From JBBIQV01 sp964555285 (GTDB taxonomy: Bacteria > Nitrospirota > Nitrospiria > Nitrospirales > Nitrospiraceae), in NCBI GenBank assembly GCA_964555285.1, contig CAZKRM010000007.1, positions 1 through 64,000 of the forward strand: 64,000 nucleotides of DNA, written 5' to 3'. The translations under genes and the position numbers were made by a program. Under the pieces are notes generated by a model. That model had not been told where the DNA came from and ran no database searches. It saw nothing but the letters and a program-made list of their open reading frames with translations. Positions 29,461 through 38,107 of this stretch are shown here, one piece after another (position 1 is the stretch's first letter; each line of letters starts with the position of its first letter).

Positions 29461-31572
29461 ATGAAACACGTGGTGGAATTGGACATAGCGGGTCGTCTGT
29501 TGAGACTGGAAACCGGCCGAGTCGCCAAGCAGGCGGATGGTGCGGTATGGGCGTCCTATGGGGACACGGTGGTGCTGGCTACCGCCGTGGCGTCGCAGAC
29601 GGTCAAGCCCGGCATCGACTTCCTGCCTTTGACGGTGGATTATCAAGAGAAGGCCTATGCGGCAGGGAAGATCCCCGGAGGCTACTTCAAGCGGGAAGGC
29701 CGACCGTCCGAAAAAGAAGTCCTGACCAGCCGGCTCATCGATCGGCCGATCCGGCCGTTGTTTCCTGAAGGATACTACTTCGAGACCCAGGTTATCGCAT
29801 CCGTCCTCTCGGCGGATAAAACCGGGTCGTCCGATGTCATTGCCATCATTGCCGCCTCAGCCGCGCTGACGCTTTCCTCGATTCCCTTTAGCGGGCCCGT
29901 CGCGGCCGTGAAGATCGGTCGGGTGGATGGCACATTCGTCGTGAATCCTGAACTCGACACCCTCGAGACGAGCGACCTGCACCTGGTCGTGGCCGGTACG
30001 GCGGATGCTGTGATGATGGTGGAAGCCGGGGCCAACGAGCTTCCTGAAGCCACGATGCTCGAGGCGATCGAGCTCGCCCATGCCGAGATCAAGAAGATTG
30101 TCGGCACGATTCAGGAACTCCGGTCGCAAACAGGAAAGCCAAAGCGAAAAGTCGCGACCGAGCAGATCGATGCGGCCCTCACCGAGCAGGTTCGCGCGCT
30201 GGTTGCGGGTCCCATTCGGGAGGCGATTCTCATTCCGAACAAGTCGGCTCGGCAGGAACGGCTCGACCAGATCCGCGGCGAAGCCGTGGATAAGCTGAAG
30301 AGCGAGGACCCCAATCGCGAACGGCACGTGAAGCTCGTGTTCCACTCGCTGGAATACACGGAAGTCCGAGACATGATTTTGGAGCGAGGGACCAGGGCGG
30401 ATGGACGGGGCGCAGCGGACATCCGGCCGATCGCGGTCGAAGTCGGCGTCCTGCCGCGCACACACGGGTCCGCGTTGTTTACTCGCGGGGAGACGCAGAG
30501 CTTGGCGGTCGTGACGCTGGGCACCGCCGATGATGAGCAGCGGATCGACGCGCTTGAAGGCGAGTACACACGCGCTTTCATGCTCCATTACAATTTCCCG
30601 CCGTTCAGTGTGGGAGAGGCCAGGCCGCTCCGCTCGCCCGGGCGTCGTGAGGTCGGCCACGGCGCGCTCGCCGAGCGGGCGTTGAAAGCCATGATCCCGA
30701 GCAAGGACACGTTCCCGTACACCCTGCGTATCGTCTCGGACATCCTGGAGTCGAACGGGTCTTCGTCGATGGCGACCGTGTGCGGAGGAACCATGGCCAT
30801 GATGGACGCCGGAGTCCCGATCAAGGAACCGGTTGCCGGAATCGCGATGGGGCTCATTAAGGAAGGGGAACGGGTCATGGTGTTATCCGATATCCTCGGC
30901 CTTGAAGATCATCTTGGCGATATGGATTTCAAAGTCACCGGCACGAAAAACGGCGTGACGGCGCTCCAGATGGATATCAAAATCGGCGGCATTACCTCGG
31001 CCCTCATGAAAACTGCCTTGGAACAGGCTCGTGCAGGCCGGCTCCATATCTTGGGCTGCATGCTGAAGGCTTTGGACAAGCCTCGGACCAACCTCTCCGC
31101 ATTCGCGCCGCGCATTTTCACATTGAAGGTGAAGCAGGACAAGATCCGTGAGGTCATCGGTCCGGGCGGCAAGACCATTCGGGGAATCATTGCGGAGACC
31201 GGCGTGAAGATCAATGTAGAAGATAGCGGCGTCGTCTGCATTGCGTCTGCCGACGAAGCGTCCGCCAAGAAAGCGATCGATATCATCAACCGGCTGACGG
31301 AGGAAGTCGAGATCGGCAAGATCTACCTCGGGACCGTGCGCAAGATCATGGATTTCGGGGCCTTCGTCGAAGTGCTGCCGGGCACGGATGGGCTGGTCCA
31401 TATTTCCCAACTGGCCCATCACCGGGTAAACGCCGTCTCGGACGAAGTGACTGAAGGGGAACAGATTCTCGTCAAAGTCCTCGAAATCGACCGGCAAGGG
31501 AAGATTCGCCTGAGTCGCAAGGAGGCGATGCCGGCTCCCTCCGCCGCGGCGAAAGAGCCTGCCGCCGGGTAA
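29461..31572 (+). CDS. pnp: Polyribonucleotide nucleotidyltransferase (PNPase)
   Basis: This 703-residue phosphorolytic 3'-5' exoribonuclease of the RNA degradosome has two RNase PH domains (K-I-P-G-G-Y-F-K-R-E-G and the core near F-S-V-G-E-A-R-P), a KH domain (I-G-P-G-G-K-T-I-R-G-I) and an S1 domain (G-A-F-V-E-V-L-P-G-T-D-G-L-V-H-I-S). All parts are of normal length. The M16 peptidase gene follows after only a few bases. Confidence 0.97.
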   Translation: MKHVVELDIAGRLLRLETGRVAKQADGAVWASYGDTVVLATAVASQTVKPGIDFLPLTVDYQEKAYAAGKIPGGYFKREGRPSEKEVLTSRLIDRPIRPLFPEGYYFETQVIASVLSADKTGSSDVIAIIAASAALTLSSIPFSGPVAAVKIGRVDGTFVVNPELDTLETSDLHLVVAGTADAVMMVEAGANELPEATMLEAIELAHAEIKKIVGTIQELRSQTGKPKRKVATEQIDAALTEQVRALVAGPIREAILIPNKSARQERLDQIRGEAVDKLKSEDPNRERHVKLVFHSLEYTEVRDMILERGTRADGRGAADIRPIAVEVGVLPRTHGSALFTRGETQSLAVVTLGTADDEQRIDALEGEYTRAFMLHYNFPPFSVGEARPLRSPGRREVGHGALAERALKAMIPSKDTFPYTLRIVSDILESNGSSSMATVCGGTMAMMDAGVPIKEPVAGIAMGLIKEGERVMVLSDILGLEDHLGDMDFKVTGTKNGVTALQMDIKIGGITSALMKTALEQARAGRLHILGCMLKALDKPRTNLSAFAPRIFTLKVKQDKIREVIGPGGKTIRGIIAETGVKINVEDSGVVCIASADEASAKKAIDIINRLTEEVEIGKIYLGTVRKIMDFGAFVEVLPGTDGLVHISQLAHHRVNAVSDEVTEGEQILVKVLEIDRQGKIRLSRKEAMPAPSAAAKEPAAG

Positions 31573-31578
31573 CTCTGC

Positions 31579-32838
31579 GTGTACAGAAAATTCATCCTCG
31601 ACAACGGCGTCCGAGTTGTCACCGAACAGATCCCGACGTTGAAGTCGGTCACAGTCGGGATCTGGGTCAATGTCGGCTCCCGCGATGAGCAACCCGGCGA
31701 GCGCGGATTCTCGCACTTCATCGAACATATGTTTTTTAAGGGGACCGAGCGTCGCTCGGCTGCAGAGATCTCACGAGAAATCGATGCGCTGGGTGGCGAG
31801 ATGAACGCGTTTACCACGCGCGAGTCCACGACGTTTTACGTCAAAGTCTTGGATCAGCAGCTGGAAACGGCCCTCGAATTACTCGCCGATCTCTTTCACC
31901 ACTCTCGATTCGATTCCAAAGAAATAGATAAAGAGAAGCAGGTCGTCCTGGAAGAAATCCGGATGGTCCAGGATGATCCGGAGGATTTGCTGCAGGAACT
32001 CCACACAGAACAGGTGTTGGGGAGCCATCCATTGGGGCGGCCCATCCTGGGATCGGTTGAGGTCATCAAGGAGTTGCGGCGGAAAGATTTGTTGCGTTAT
32101 ATCGCGACGCATTACGACTCTCGACGAATTGTGATTGCCGTGGCAGGCAATTTCGAGATGCGGCCGCTGGAAGCGATGGTGTCCCGCTTCTTTGGCTCGT
32201 TGGTGAGAGGCGACAACGGGACAATCCCGGCACGCTGGCCGCCTCAACCCTCGGGTGGTGTGATCGTGCGCCGGAAACCACTCGAGCAAGTGCACCTCTG
32301 TCTCGGGTTGAAGGGCGTATCCGCTGGACACAAGGATCGGTATGCCGCGCATGCGCTCAATGGCGTTTTGGGAGGGAGCGTAAGTTCGCGTCTCTTTCAA
32401 GAGATCAGGGAAAAGCGAGGTCTGGCCTATTCCATTTTCTCGTATCTGTCTCCGTACTCCGATGGAGGCACGATCACGGTCTATGCGGCCACGCGGCCGA
32501 AAGAGGTTGCACGAGTGGCGGACCTTGTGTATCGAGAACTGGAGCGCATTCGACGCAAAGGAGTCGAGCCTAAAGAGCTTGAGCGCGCCAAGAACCAGAT
32601 GAAAGGCAGCCTAATGCTGAGCCTAGAGAGCTCTCATAGTCGAATGAGTAAATTGGCGAAGGACGAGCTGACGAATGGCTGTCACACCTCGCTCGAGGAC
32701 ATGCTGACTGAGATTGACCGCGTATCTCCGGAACAAGTTGTCCGGCTGGGGCAGGAATTATTTGACCTGGATTCCATCGCCATTACTGCGCTTGGCCCGT
32801 TGTCGCGTAGAACATTACAGGCATTCATCGAGAATTAG
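31579..32838 (+). CDS. M16 family zinc peptidase
   Basis: This 419-residue insulinase-family peptidase has the inverted zinc motif H-F-I-E-H at about residue 50 with the distal Glu near residue 125 (E-K-Q-V-V-L-E-E-I). An R/Y-type C-terminal half (G-G-S-V-S-S-R-L-F-Q-E-I-R-E-K-R-G-L-A-Y) completes the fold. Members in this position, next to pnp, resemble mitochondrial processing peptidase beta and Bacillus YmxG. It has no signal peptide. GTG start at 31579, seven bases after the pnp stop. Confidence 0.9.
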   Translation: MYRKFILDNGVRVVTEQIPTLKSVTVGIWVNVGSRDEQPGERGFSHFIEHMFFKGTERRSAAEISREIDALGGEMNAFTTRESTTFYVKVLDQQLETALELLADLFHHSRFDSKEIDKEKQVVLEEIRMVQDDPEDLLQELHTEQVLGSHPLGRPILGSVEVIKELRRKDLLRYIATHYDSRRIVIAVAGNFEMRPLEAMVSRFFGSLVRGDNGTIPARWPPQPSGGVIVRRKPLEQVHLCLGLKGVSAGHKDRYAAHALNGVLGGSVSSRLFQEIREKRGLAYSIFSYLSPYSDGGTITVYAATRPKEVARVADLVYRELERIRRKGVEPKELERAKNQMKGSLMLSLESSHSRMSKLAKDELTNGCHTSLEDMLTEIDRVSPEQVVRLGQELFDLDSIAITALGPLSRRTLQAFIEN

Positions 32839-33185
32839 AAAATTCTAAGAATTCATGTTGTCAGGATGTTGGAAGAGATTTGAATCGAAAATGCTTTACT
32901 CATCTAAGTCAATGATAATGCATGCACATTTACGAAATAACGCACTCTGATTTTAGCCGAAACATTTCCTTGACAGGCTCCGGCGATTTCAGTAACATGG
33001 GCCCGTTTTTGTCTCCTGAAGATCATTGCTTGGTGAACGCTGCGCAGAGGAAGGGGTAAGAAAGGGGGTGTCGAGGAAGCTTTCTCCGGTTGCGCGTTTT
33101 CTCGAACTCGTTCTTTTGAACTTATTGCATGTCAGAGACTCTTAAGCCGAGCGTTGTTATTTATTCAGGAAGGAGGGAACTGGTT
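32839..33185 (+). promoter_or_regulatory. Intergenic region with strong sigma-70-type promoter
   Basis: This 347-base gap is more AT-rich than its surroundings. TTGACA at 32970-32975, a 17-base spacer and TAACAT at 32993-32998 form a good promoter for the downstream pair of exported proteins, giving a leader of about 180 bases. Nothing coding is recognised; an AT-rich palindromic stretch near 32918-32940 could bind a regulator. Confidence 0.55.
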
Positions 33186-33695
33186 ATGAAGAGGGTCGTA
33201 GTTCTAGCCGCTGTTGTGGTCTTCTCTATCGTCGGCTTGCTAGCGGCCGAGTTCGTCGCGGCAGCCGATGCTCCTGGTGCCGCGGGACCCACAGACCAAG
33301 TCGTCGGAGGGCAGCCTCTCAAAGGTGAGGTTACCAAGATCTTGAAGGGCCGCGTTTGGTCGCAATGGGCCGACAATCCCGATGGGGAAATCCTGTTCGG
33401 CATTCAGTATTGGAACACGGGTGAGCCTGCCTCAGGGACTCCGATGGGCCGTTCCTCGACAGATTTGGACGTGAAGCCGCCGGATCCACTGTTTAGCTGC
33501 TGCGGTTGGGGATACCAGGGTGGGACTGAAAAGAACAGCCCCTACTCTGGCTGGTACCATGCCGCAACCACTGTCCGGCTTGCAGTGAAGGACAAGGCGC
33601 TGATGGATCAGATCATCAAGGCGTCGCAGGAACTCGTGGCAATGGAAGTGACCTTGGATGGTCGGACTATCACTGGCTTCAAGGTCATTAAGTAG
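33186..33695 (+). CDS. Exported protein of unknown function (pair member 1)
   Basis: This protein of about 169 residues has a signal peptide (V-V-V-L-A-A-V-V-V-F-S, cleavage after A-A-A near D-A-P-G). The mature part contains G-R-V-W-S-Q-W-A-D-N-P-D-G, a Cys pair in L-F-S-C-C-G-W-G-Y-Q-G-G and a final beta strand pair (V-T-L-D-G-R-T-I-T-G-F-K-V). Small secreted fold, no family recognised. Start ATG 33186 has GGAAGGAGGG upstream, a strong site. It is followed by a second exported protein after 54 bases. Confidence 0.65.
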   Translation: MKRVVVLAAVVVFSIVGLLAAEFVAAADAPGAAGPTDQVVGGQPLKGEVTKILKGRVWSQWADNPDGEILFGIQYWNTGEPASGTPMGRSSTDLDVKPPDPLFSCCGWGYQGGTEKNSPYSGWYHAATTVRLAVKDKALMDQIIKASQELVAMEVTLDGRTITGFKVIK

Positions 33696-33749
33696 ATTGC
33701 TATTGTTGAATCATTTTTCTTTCATGTCTCGTGAAGGAGGGATGTGATT

Positions 33750-34424
33750 ATGAAGCTTCATAAGCAAGGCTGGGCCTTTATGGCTGCTGTGGCCTTGGTC
33801 GTGGGGATGGCCTCTACCGCGCTGGCCATTGAGGCATTCCAAGAGCGGTTTGAATGGGGTGACATGAGCAAGCCGACCACGCTGCAGGGTCGCGTGATTA
33901 TTCTCGATCCGTACGATGAAGCAGTGTGGATCAATATCGCCGTGTTCGGCGGGAATGCGGAAAGCGGGCTTTGGTGGCAGAGGGTTCACCCGGGCAAAAA
34001 CATGAAGTTCTATGCGGCGGATAAGAACGTGTGGGAGCAATTGAAGTCGATGGCCCGTCCACATGCAGGGCCGGCTGCGGCGAAGGAAGTTCCTCCTGGA
34101 TCACCGACCACGTTGGTCGAGTTCACGGCGCAGGAGACGGAGCAGAATCACCGGGTGATTTCAGCAGTGAAGAAGCTCCCAGAGGTCGCTGGCGAGCCTG
34201 GCAAGACCCTCAGCATTTCTGCGCTGCGGTTAGCTGCGTGTCAGGGTAAGAACGAAGCTGAATCTGGCTGCGCTGCTGCCAAGCAGGGTCTGAATACCTC
34301 TCCCAAAGGGCAGGGCTCTGTTGCCATGCAATACGATGTCCTCACACCTGACAAGAAGCCTCTTGGTGGCCTGATTCCTTGGACGGCCCAGTACAATACG
34401 GGCAAAGGCGGAGACGGTCACTGA
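33750..34424 (+). CDS. Exported protein of unknown function (pair member 2)
   Basis: This protein of about 224 residues has a signal peptide (A-A-V-A-L-V-V-G-M-A-S-T-A-L-A). The mature part starts I-E-A-F-Q-E-R-F-E-W-G-D and has a beta-rich central region (L-Q-G-R-V-I-I-L-D-P-Y-D-E-A-V-W-I). It contains two Cys (A-A-C-Q-G-K and S-G-C-A-A-A) that could bond. No family is recognised. ATG 33750 behind GAAGGAGGG is preferred to GTG 33744. A strong terminator follows. Confidence 0.62.
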   Translation: MKLHKQGWAFMAAVALVVGMASTALAIEAFQERFEWGDMSKPTTLQGRVIILDPYDEAVWINIAVFGGNAESGLWWQRVHPGKNMKFYAADKNVWEQLKSMARPHAGPAAAKEVPPGSPTTLVEFTAQETEQNHRVISAVKKLPEVAGEPGKTLSISALRLAACQGKNEAESGCAAAKQGLNTSPKGQGSVAMQYDVLTPDKKPLGGLIPWTAQYNTGKGGDGH

Positions 34425-34447
34425 TCGGCTAAGTTCGTACGTTTCAG

Positions 34448-34484
34448 AAAAAAGGCGATGCTCGGATCGAGCATCGCCTTTTTT
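34448..34484. terminator. Bidirectional intrinsic terminator
   Basis: AAAAAAGGCGATGCTC and GAGCATCGCCTTTTTT pair perfectly (16 bp) with a five-base loop. The U tract is present on both strands, so it ends both the exported-protein pair and the convergent mutS operon. Confidence 0.92.
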
Positions 34485-34507
34485 ATTCTCCTCGAAAAAT
34501 GGCGATC

Positions 34508-37156
34508 TTATTCAGAACCCAGCTTGCGCTGAAGCTCGGCAAGGCGGTTCAAGGCGTCCAGTGGAGTCATGGAGAAGAGATCCATCTGGCGGACCTCTTC
34601 GATGATCGGGTGAGGGGTCGGAAGAGACCGATCGGAATCAGGGACCTCGATGGTGAGAGAGGAATCACAGGGAGTTGCTGCTGGTTGCTCGAGTTGAGAC
34701 AGGACTTGTTGCGCTCGATGGACCACTGAAGGCGGCAAGCCTGCCAGCTTGGCCACATGAATCCCGTAGCTCTTGTCCGCACCACCGGCGACGATCTTTC
34801 TAAGAAACAAGACGTCGCCATCGCGCTCCTGCACGGCAACCCTGTAATTTCTAATACCAGGGTGTGTGGTCTCCAACTGAGTCATTTCGTGATAATGGGT
34901 CGCAAAGAGCGTCCGAGCTCCCAAGCGTTGCGGATCCTGAATATGCTCGGCGACGGCCCAGGCGATGCTCAATCCATCGTAGGTGCTGGTCCCCCGCCCG
35001 ATTTCGTCGAGGAGGATCAAGCTGCGCGGCGTGGCGGAGTTCAGAATGTTGGCGGTCTCGGTCATCTCCACCATAAAGGTGCTCTGGCCGGCGGCAAGGT
35101 TGTCCGAGGCGCCGACTCTGGTAAAAATGCGATCGACGAGGCCGATGTGAGCCTGCTTGGCCGGTACAAAGCTTCCAATTTGCGCCATCAGTACGATGAG
35201 AGCCACTTGCCGCAGGTAGGTGCTCTTGCCTGCCATATTGGGGCCGGTCAGGATCAGGAGCCGGTTCTCCGTTCGGTCCAGCAGAACATCATTGGGGATG
35301 AAGCTCCCCTGCAGTTCCAATCGCTCGACAACCGGATGCCGGCCTTCAATGATCTGGATGGTGTCTCCCTCGTCCACTGTCGGGCGCACATACTGGTTGA
35401 GCGCAGCCGTTTCAGCCAGACCGACCAAGACATCCAACAGAGCGAGCGCGCGGCTGATGGACTGGAGACGCGGAGTGTCTTGAGCCACGCGCGAACGAAG
35501 CGCCTGAAATAACTCCTGCTCAAGCGCCTTGAGCTTCACATCCGCGCCCGTCACCCGTTCTTCCAATTCCTTGAGATCGGGCGTCATAAACCGTTCGGCG
35601 TTGGCGAGCGTCTGTTTACGAATGTAGTCGGAGGGAATGCGAGGGAGGTTGGTTTTGGTCACCTCAATGTAGTAGCCGAACACGTGATTGAATCGAACCT
35701 TGAGCGAGTCGATTCCCGTCCGCTCTCGTTCTTTCGCTTCCAGCGCAGCGATCCACCCCTTCCCTTCTTTGCCGGCTTTTCGCAGTTCGTCCACGCCGGC
35801 GTGGTAACCATCCCGGAAAATCCCCCCATCGCGGGATGAGAGAGGCGCATCCGGATCGATCGCACGATCGATCAAGTCGTACATGTCGGTGGCGTGGTCC
35901 CAGGCGTCGGCTAGGTTTTTCAGCAGAAAGGACGTACACAAGACAAGATGGGAATGCAATTCGGGTAGCGCGGCAACCGATTGCTTCAGTGCCAGCAAAT
36001 CCCGAGGGGTCGCCACGCCCAAACAGATTCTGCTGCTGAGTCTCGATAGGTCTTGGACATTGCGGAGCGCAGCACGGAGGTTGACTCGTGCTTCCAACCG
36101 CGTTCGCAACTCCGAGACCGCATCCAATCGAGTCTGAATCTCCTGGCCGTTCACCAGCGGCCGCAGAATCCATTCCCGCATCAACCGAGCGCCCATGGCG
36201 GTGATCGTGCGGTCGAGGACGGTGAGGAGGGTCGCCTCGGCGCGTTGGCCACTATCCTGGAACCTGTTCATGGGCCTGATGAGCTCGAGATTGTAAATCG
36301 TTGCCCCGTCGAGATGCATCGCGTCGCCGGGCCGGCGGACGGTCACGCGCCGGATATGATCCAGTGACGCGGACGGCTGCGTCTCGCACAGATACCGGAG
36401 CACGGCTCCTCCCGCTTGGATGCCCGCGGTCACGCACCGGCATCCGAACCCGTCGAGCGAGCCGACCCGGAACTGTTCGAGAAGGACCTGCGTCGCGTCG
36501 CGGAGATCGAACCACTGCGACGGTTGAGCCGAGAGCCTCGGGCCCCTAATCTCTTCAAGCCATGGCTGGCTCGCGTTCGTACAGGCGTTCGAGTGCAACA
36601 GTTCGCGAGGGTCCAAGCGGGCCAATTCATCGAGGAGGTTCGTCACGGCCTGGTCGCCTTGAAATTCGGCGATCCAGAAATCTCCCGTGGACACTTCCAG
36701 CGCCGCGAGTCCGAGGGACGAGGGCGCTCCTCGCGATGTACTGCGATCCGATGCGACATGGACCGCAGCAAGAACGTTGGCTTCGGTCGGCGGGAGAAGT
36801 TCCGTATCGATCAAGGTGCCGGGGGTGTACAGGCGAACGACCTCGCGCCGGACCAATCCCTTGGCAAGCTTGGGATCTTCCACCTGTTCGCAGAGCGCGA
36901 CCGTCCGTCCGGCCTTCAGCAATTTGGCTATGTAGCCGGTTGCCGCGTGATAAGGCACGCCGCAGAGGGGGACCGGATCTGCGCTGTGCTTGTCCCTCGA
37001 CGTCAACGCGATGGACAGAATCCGAGAAGCTTCCTCGGCGTCTTCGTAAAACATTTCGTAGAAGTCGCCGACGCGAAAGAACAGAGTGGCGTCGGGATAG
37101 CCCCGCTTGATGTCGCGGTACTGCCGCATGAGCGGGGTCAACTCACTCTCATTCAT
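34508..37156 (-). CDS. mutS: DNA mismatch repair protein MutS
   Basis: This 882-residue protein recognises mismatches. The N-terminal F-x-E reader is in F-R-V-G-D-F-Y-E-M-F. The ATPase has G-P-N-M-A-G-K-S-T-Y-L-R-Q (Walker A), S-L-I-L-L-D-E-I-G-R-G-T-S-T (Walker B) and T-H-Y-H-E. Length is normal for MutS1. It is the last gene of the operon and overlaps the LapA-like gene by eight bases. Confidence 0.97.
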   Translation of the reverse strand: MNESELTPLMRQYRDIKRGYPDATLFFRVGDFYEMFYEDAEEASRILSIALTSRDKHSADPVPLCGVPYHAATGYIAKLLKAGRTVALCEQVEDPKLAKGLVRREVVRLYTPGTLIDTELLPPTEANVLAAVHVASDRSTSRGAPSSLGLAALEVSTGDFWIAEFQGDQAVTNLLDELARLDPRELLHSNACTNASQPWLEEIRGPRLSAQPSQWFDLRDATQVLLEQFRVGSLDGFGCRCVTAGIQAGGAVLRYLCETQPSASLDHIRRVTVRRPGDAMHLDGATIYNLELIRPMNRFQDSGQRAEATLLTVLDRTITAMGARLMREWILRPLVNGQEIQTRLDAVSELRTRLEARVNLRAALRNVQDLSRLSSRICLGVATPRDLLALKQSVAALPELHSHLVLCTSFLLKNLADAWDHATDMYDLIDRAIDPDAPLSSRDGGIFRDGYHAGVDELRKAGKEGKGWIAALEAKERERTGIDSLKVRFNHVFGYYIEVTKTNLPRIPSDYIRKQTLANAERFMTPDLKELEERVTGADVKLKALEQELFQALRSRVAQDTPRLQSISRALALLDVLVGLAETAALNQYVRPTVDEGDTIQIIEGRHPVVERLELQGSFIPNDVLLDRTENRLLILTGPNMAGKSTYLRQVALIVLMAQIGSFVPAKQAHIGLVDRIFTRVGASDNLAAGQSTFMVEMTETANILNSATPRSLILLDEIGRGTSTYDGLSIAWAVAEHIQDPQRLGARTLFATHYHEMTQLETTHPGIRNYRVAVQERDGDVLFLRKIVAGGADKSYGIHVAKLAGLPPSVVHRAQQVLSQLEQPAATPCDSSLTIEVPDSDRSLPTPHPIIEEVRQMDLFSMTPLDALNRLAELQRKLGSE

Positions 37157-37493
37157 CGGGTCGCTCCTCCCCGGAACTTCCCGGCACCCTCCCAGCCGTA
37201 CGGCTCAGGGCTTTGTCCAAGGACTGACGGAGCCGCTCCAAGTCCGCCTGGGCTTCCTGGAGGGCCTTCATCTTGCGCCGCAGTTCGATCCGCCCGCGTA
37301 CCCACGCGGGAAACAGGAGAATGCCCGAGACCAGCAATCCGATGGCGAAGGCGGCGAGGATGGGCTTATAGATAAGAGTCGAGGCGGCGCGCAGGCCGAA
37401 GAAGTAGCGAAGAGTGACTTCCTGCTCTTGATTCTGGAGGAAGAAGGAGAGCGATAATAAAAGGAGAATGCCGACCAGGATCAGGCGAATCAT
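37149..37493 (-). CDS. LapA-domain (DUF1049) membrane protein
   Basis: This protein of about 114 residues has two membrane segments (L-I-L-V-G-I-L-L-L-L-S-L-S-F-F and a second at about residues 40-62) and a C-terminal coiled coil (R-R-K-M-K-A-L-Q-E-A-Q-A-D-L-E-R-L), the LapA/YciS layout. In other bacteria relatives work with LapB in lipopolysaccharide assembly; no lapB is adjacent. Start ATG at 37493 overlaps the tsaE stop as ATGA. Confidence 0.75.
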   Translation of the reverse strand: MIRLILVGILLLLSLSFFLQNQEQEVTLRYFFGLRAASTLIYKPILAAFAIGLLVSGILLFPAWVRGRIELRRKMKALQEAQADLERLRQSLDKALSRTAGRVPGSSGEERPDE

Positions 37494-38107
37494 GCCGCAC
37501 CTGCATGGAGACGTCCTTGCCGCTGCGCCTGTACCGACCGATGTCGCTTCCGTCGATGCAGTTTCTGGATACGAGAGAGAAGGCCGTTCGAGCGGGGGCC
37601 GGTAGCCATAAACTGAATGGCCCGAGTGCGTGCTGTCCGATGAGAGAGGGATACGGCCAGGTGGTCCTGGCCCAACTCTGAGCCGGCGCGACTCGCCCAC
37701 TCCACGACGACGACGGTCGTGCCGTTGAGATACTCGGAGAGACCAAGAGAGGCGAGTTCTGCCTCGGAGCGGATGCGATAGAGGTCCACGTGCGCGAGCG
37801 GCACGCGCCCGGCATATTCATGGATCAGCACGAACGTGGGGCTGCTGACCGCATGGGGCGCCGCCTCAAGGCCGGCCGCAATGCCGCGGACAAGGGTGGT
37901 CTTGCCCGTTCCCAGGTCGCCGTAGAGTCCGATCACCTCACCTCCCTGCAAGGCCTTTCCGATCGTCCATCCCAACTGTTGGGTCGAGCGAGACGATCGG
38001 GAGAGGACCGTCAACGCCTCAGCCTCGACGCCACGAGGAGGTCTCGCGCGGGCAGGCCGAGAAGCCGGGGCGGCGGTCCTAGGAGGACGAGATCGTCGCG
38101 AGGGCAT
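37490..38107 (-). CDS. tsaE: tRNA threonylcarbamoyladenosine biosynthesis ATPase TsaE
   Basis: This protein of about 205 residues has the TsaE P-loop G-D-L-G-T-G-K-T-T, then S-S-P-T-F-V-L-I-H-E-Y and H-V-D-L-Y-R, and the E-W-A-S segment. It powers the TsaB-TsaD complex that makes t6A37 on ANN-decoding tRNAs. Both ends carry Arg/Ala-rich extensions beyond the roughly 150-residue core. The start at 38107 overlaps nnr by 29 bases; a shorter start cannot be excluded. Confidence 0.92.
   Translation of the reverse strand: MPSRRSRPPRTAAPASRPARARPPRGVEAEALTVLSRSSRSTQQLGWTIGKALQGGEVIGLYGDLGTGKTTLVRGIAAGLEAAPHAVSSPTFVLIHEYAGRVPLAHVDLYRIRSEAELASLGLSEYLNGTTVVVVEWASRAGSELGQDHLAVSLSHRTARTRAIQFMATGPRSNGLLSRIQKLHRRKRHRSVQAQRQGRLHAGAA

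Noticed and set aside
32910..32945. Fur-box-like AT-rich sequence
   Set aside because: Only a partial resemblance to the 19-base consensus; not enough to call.
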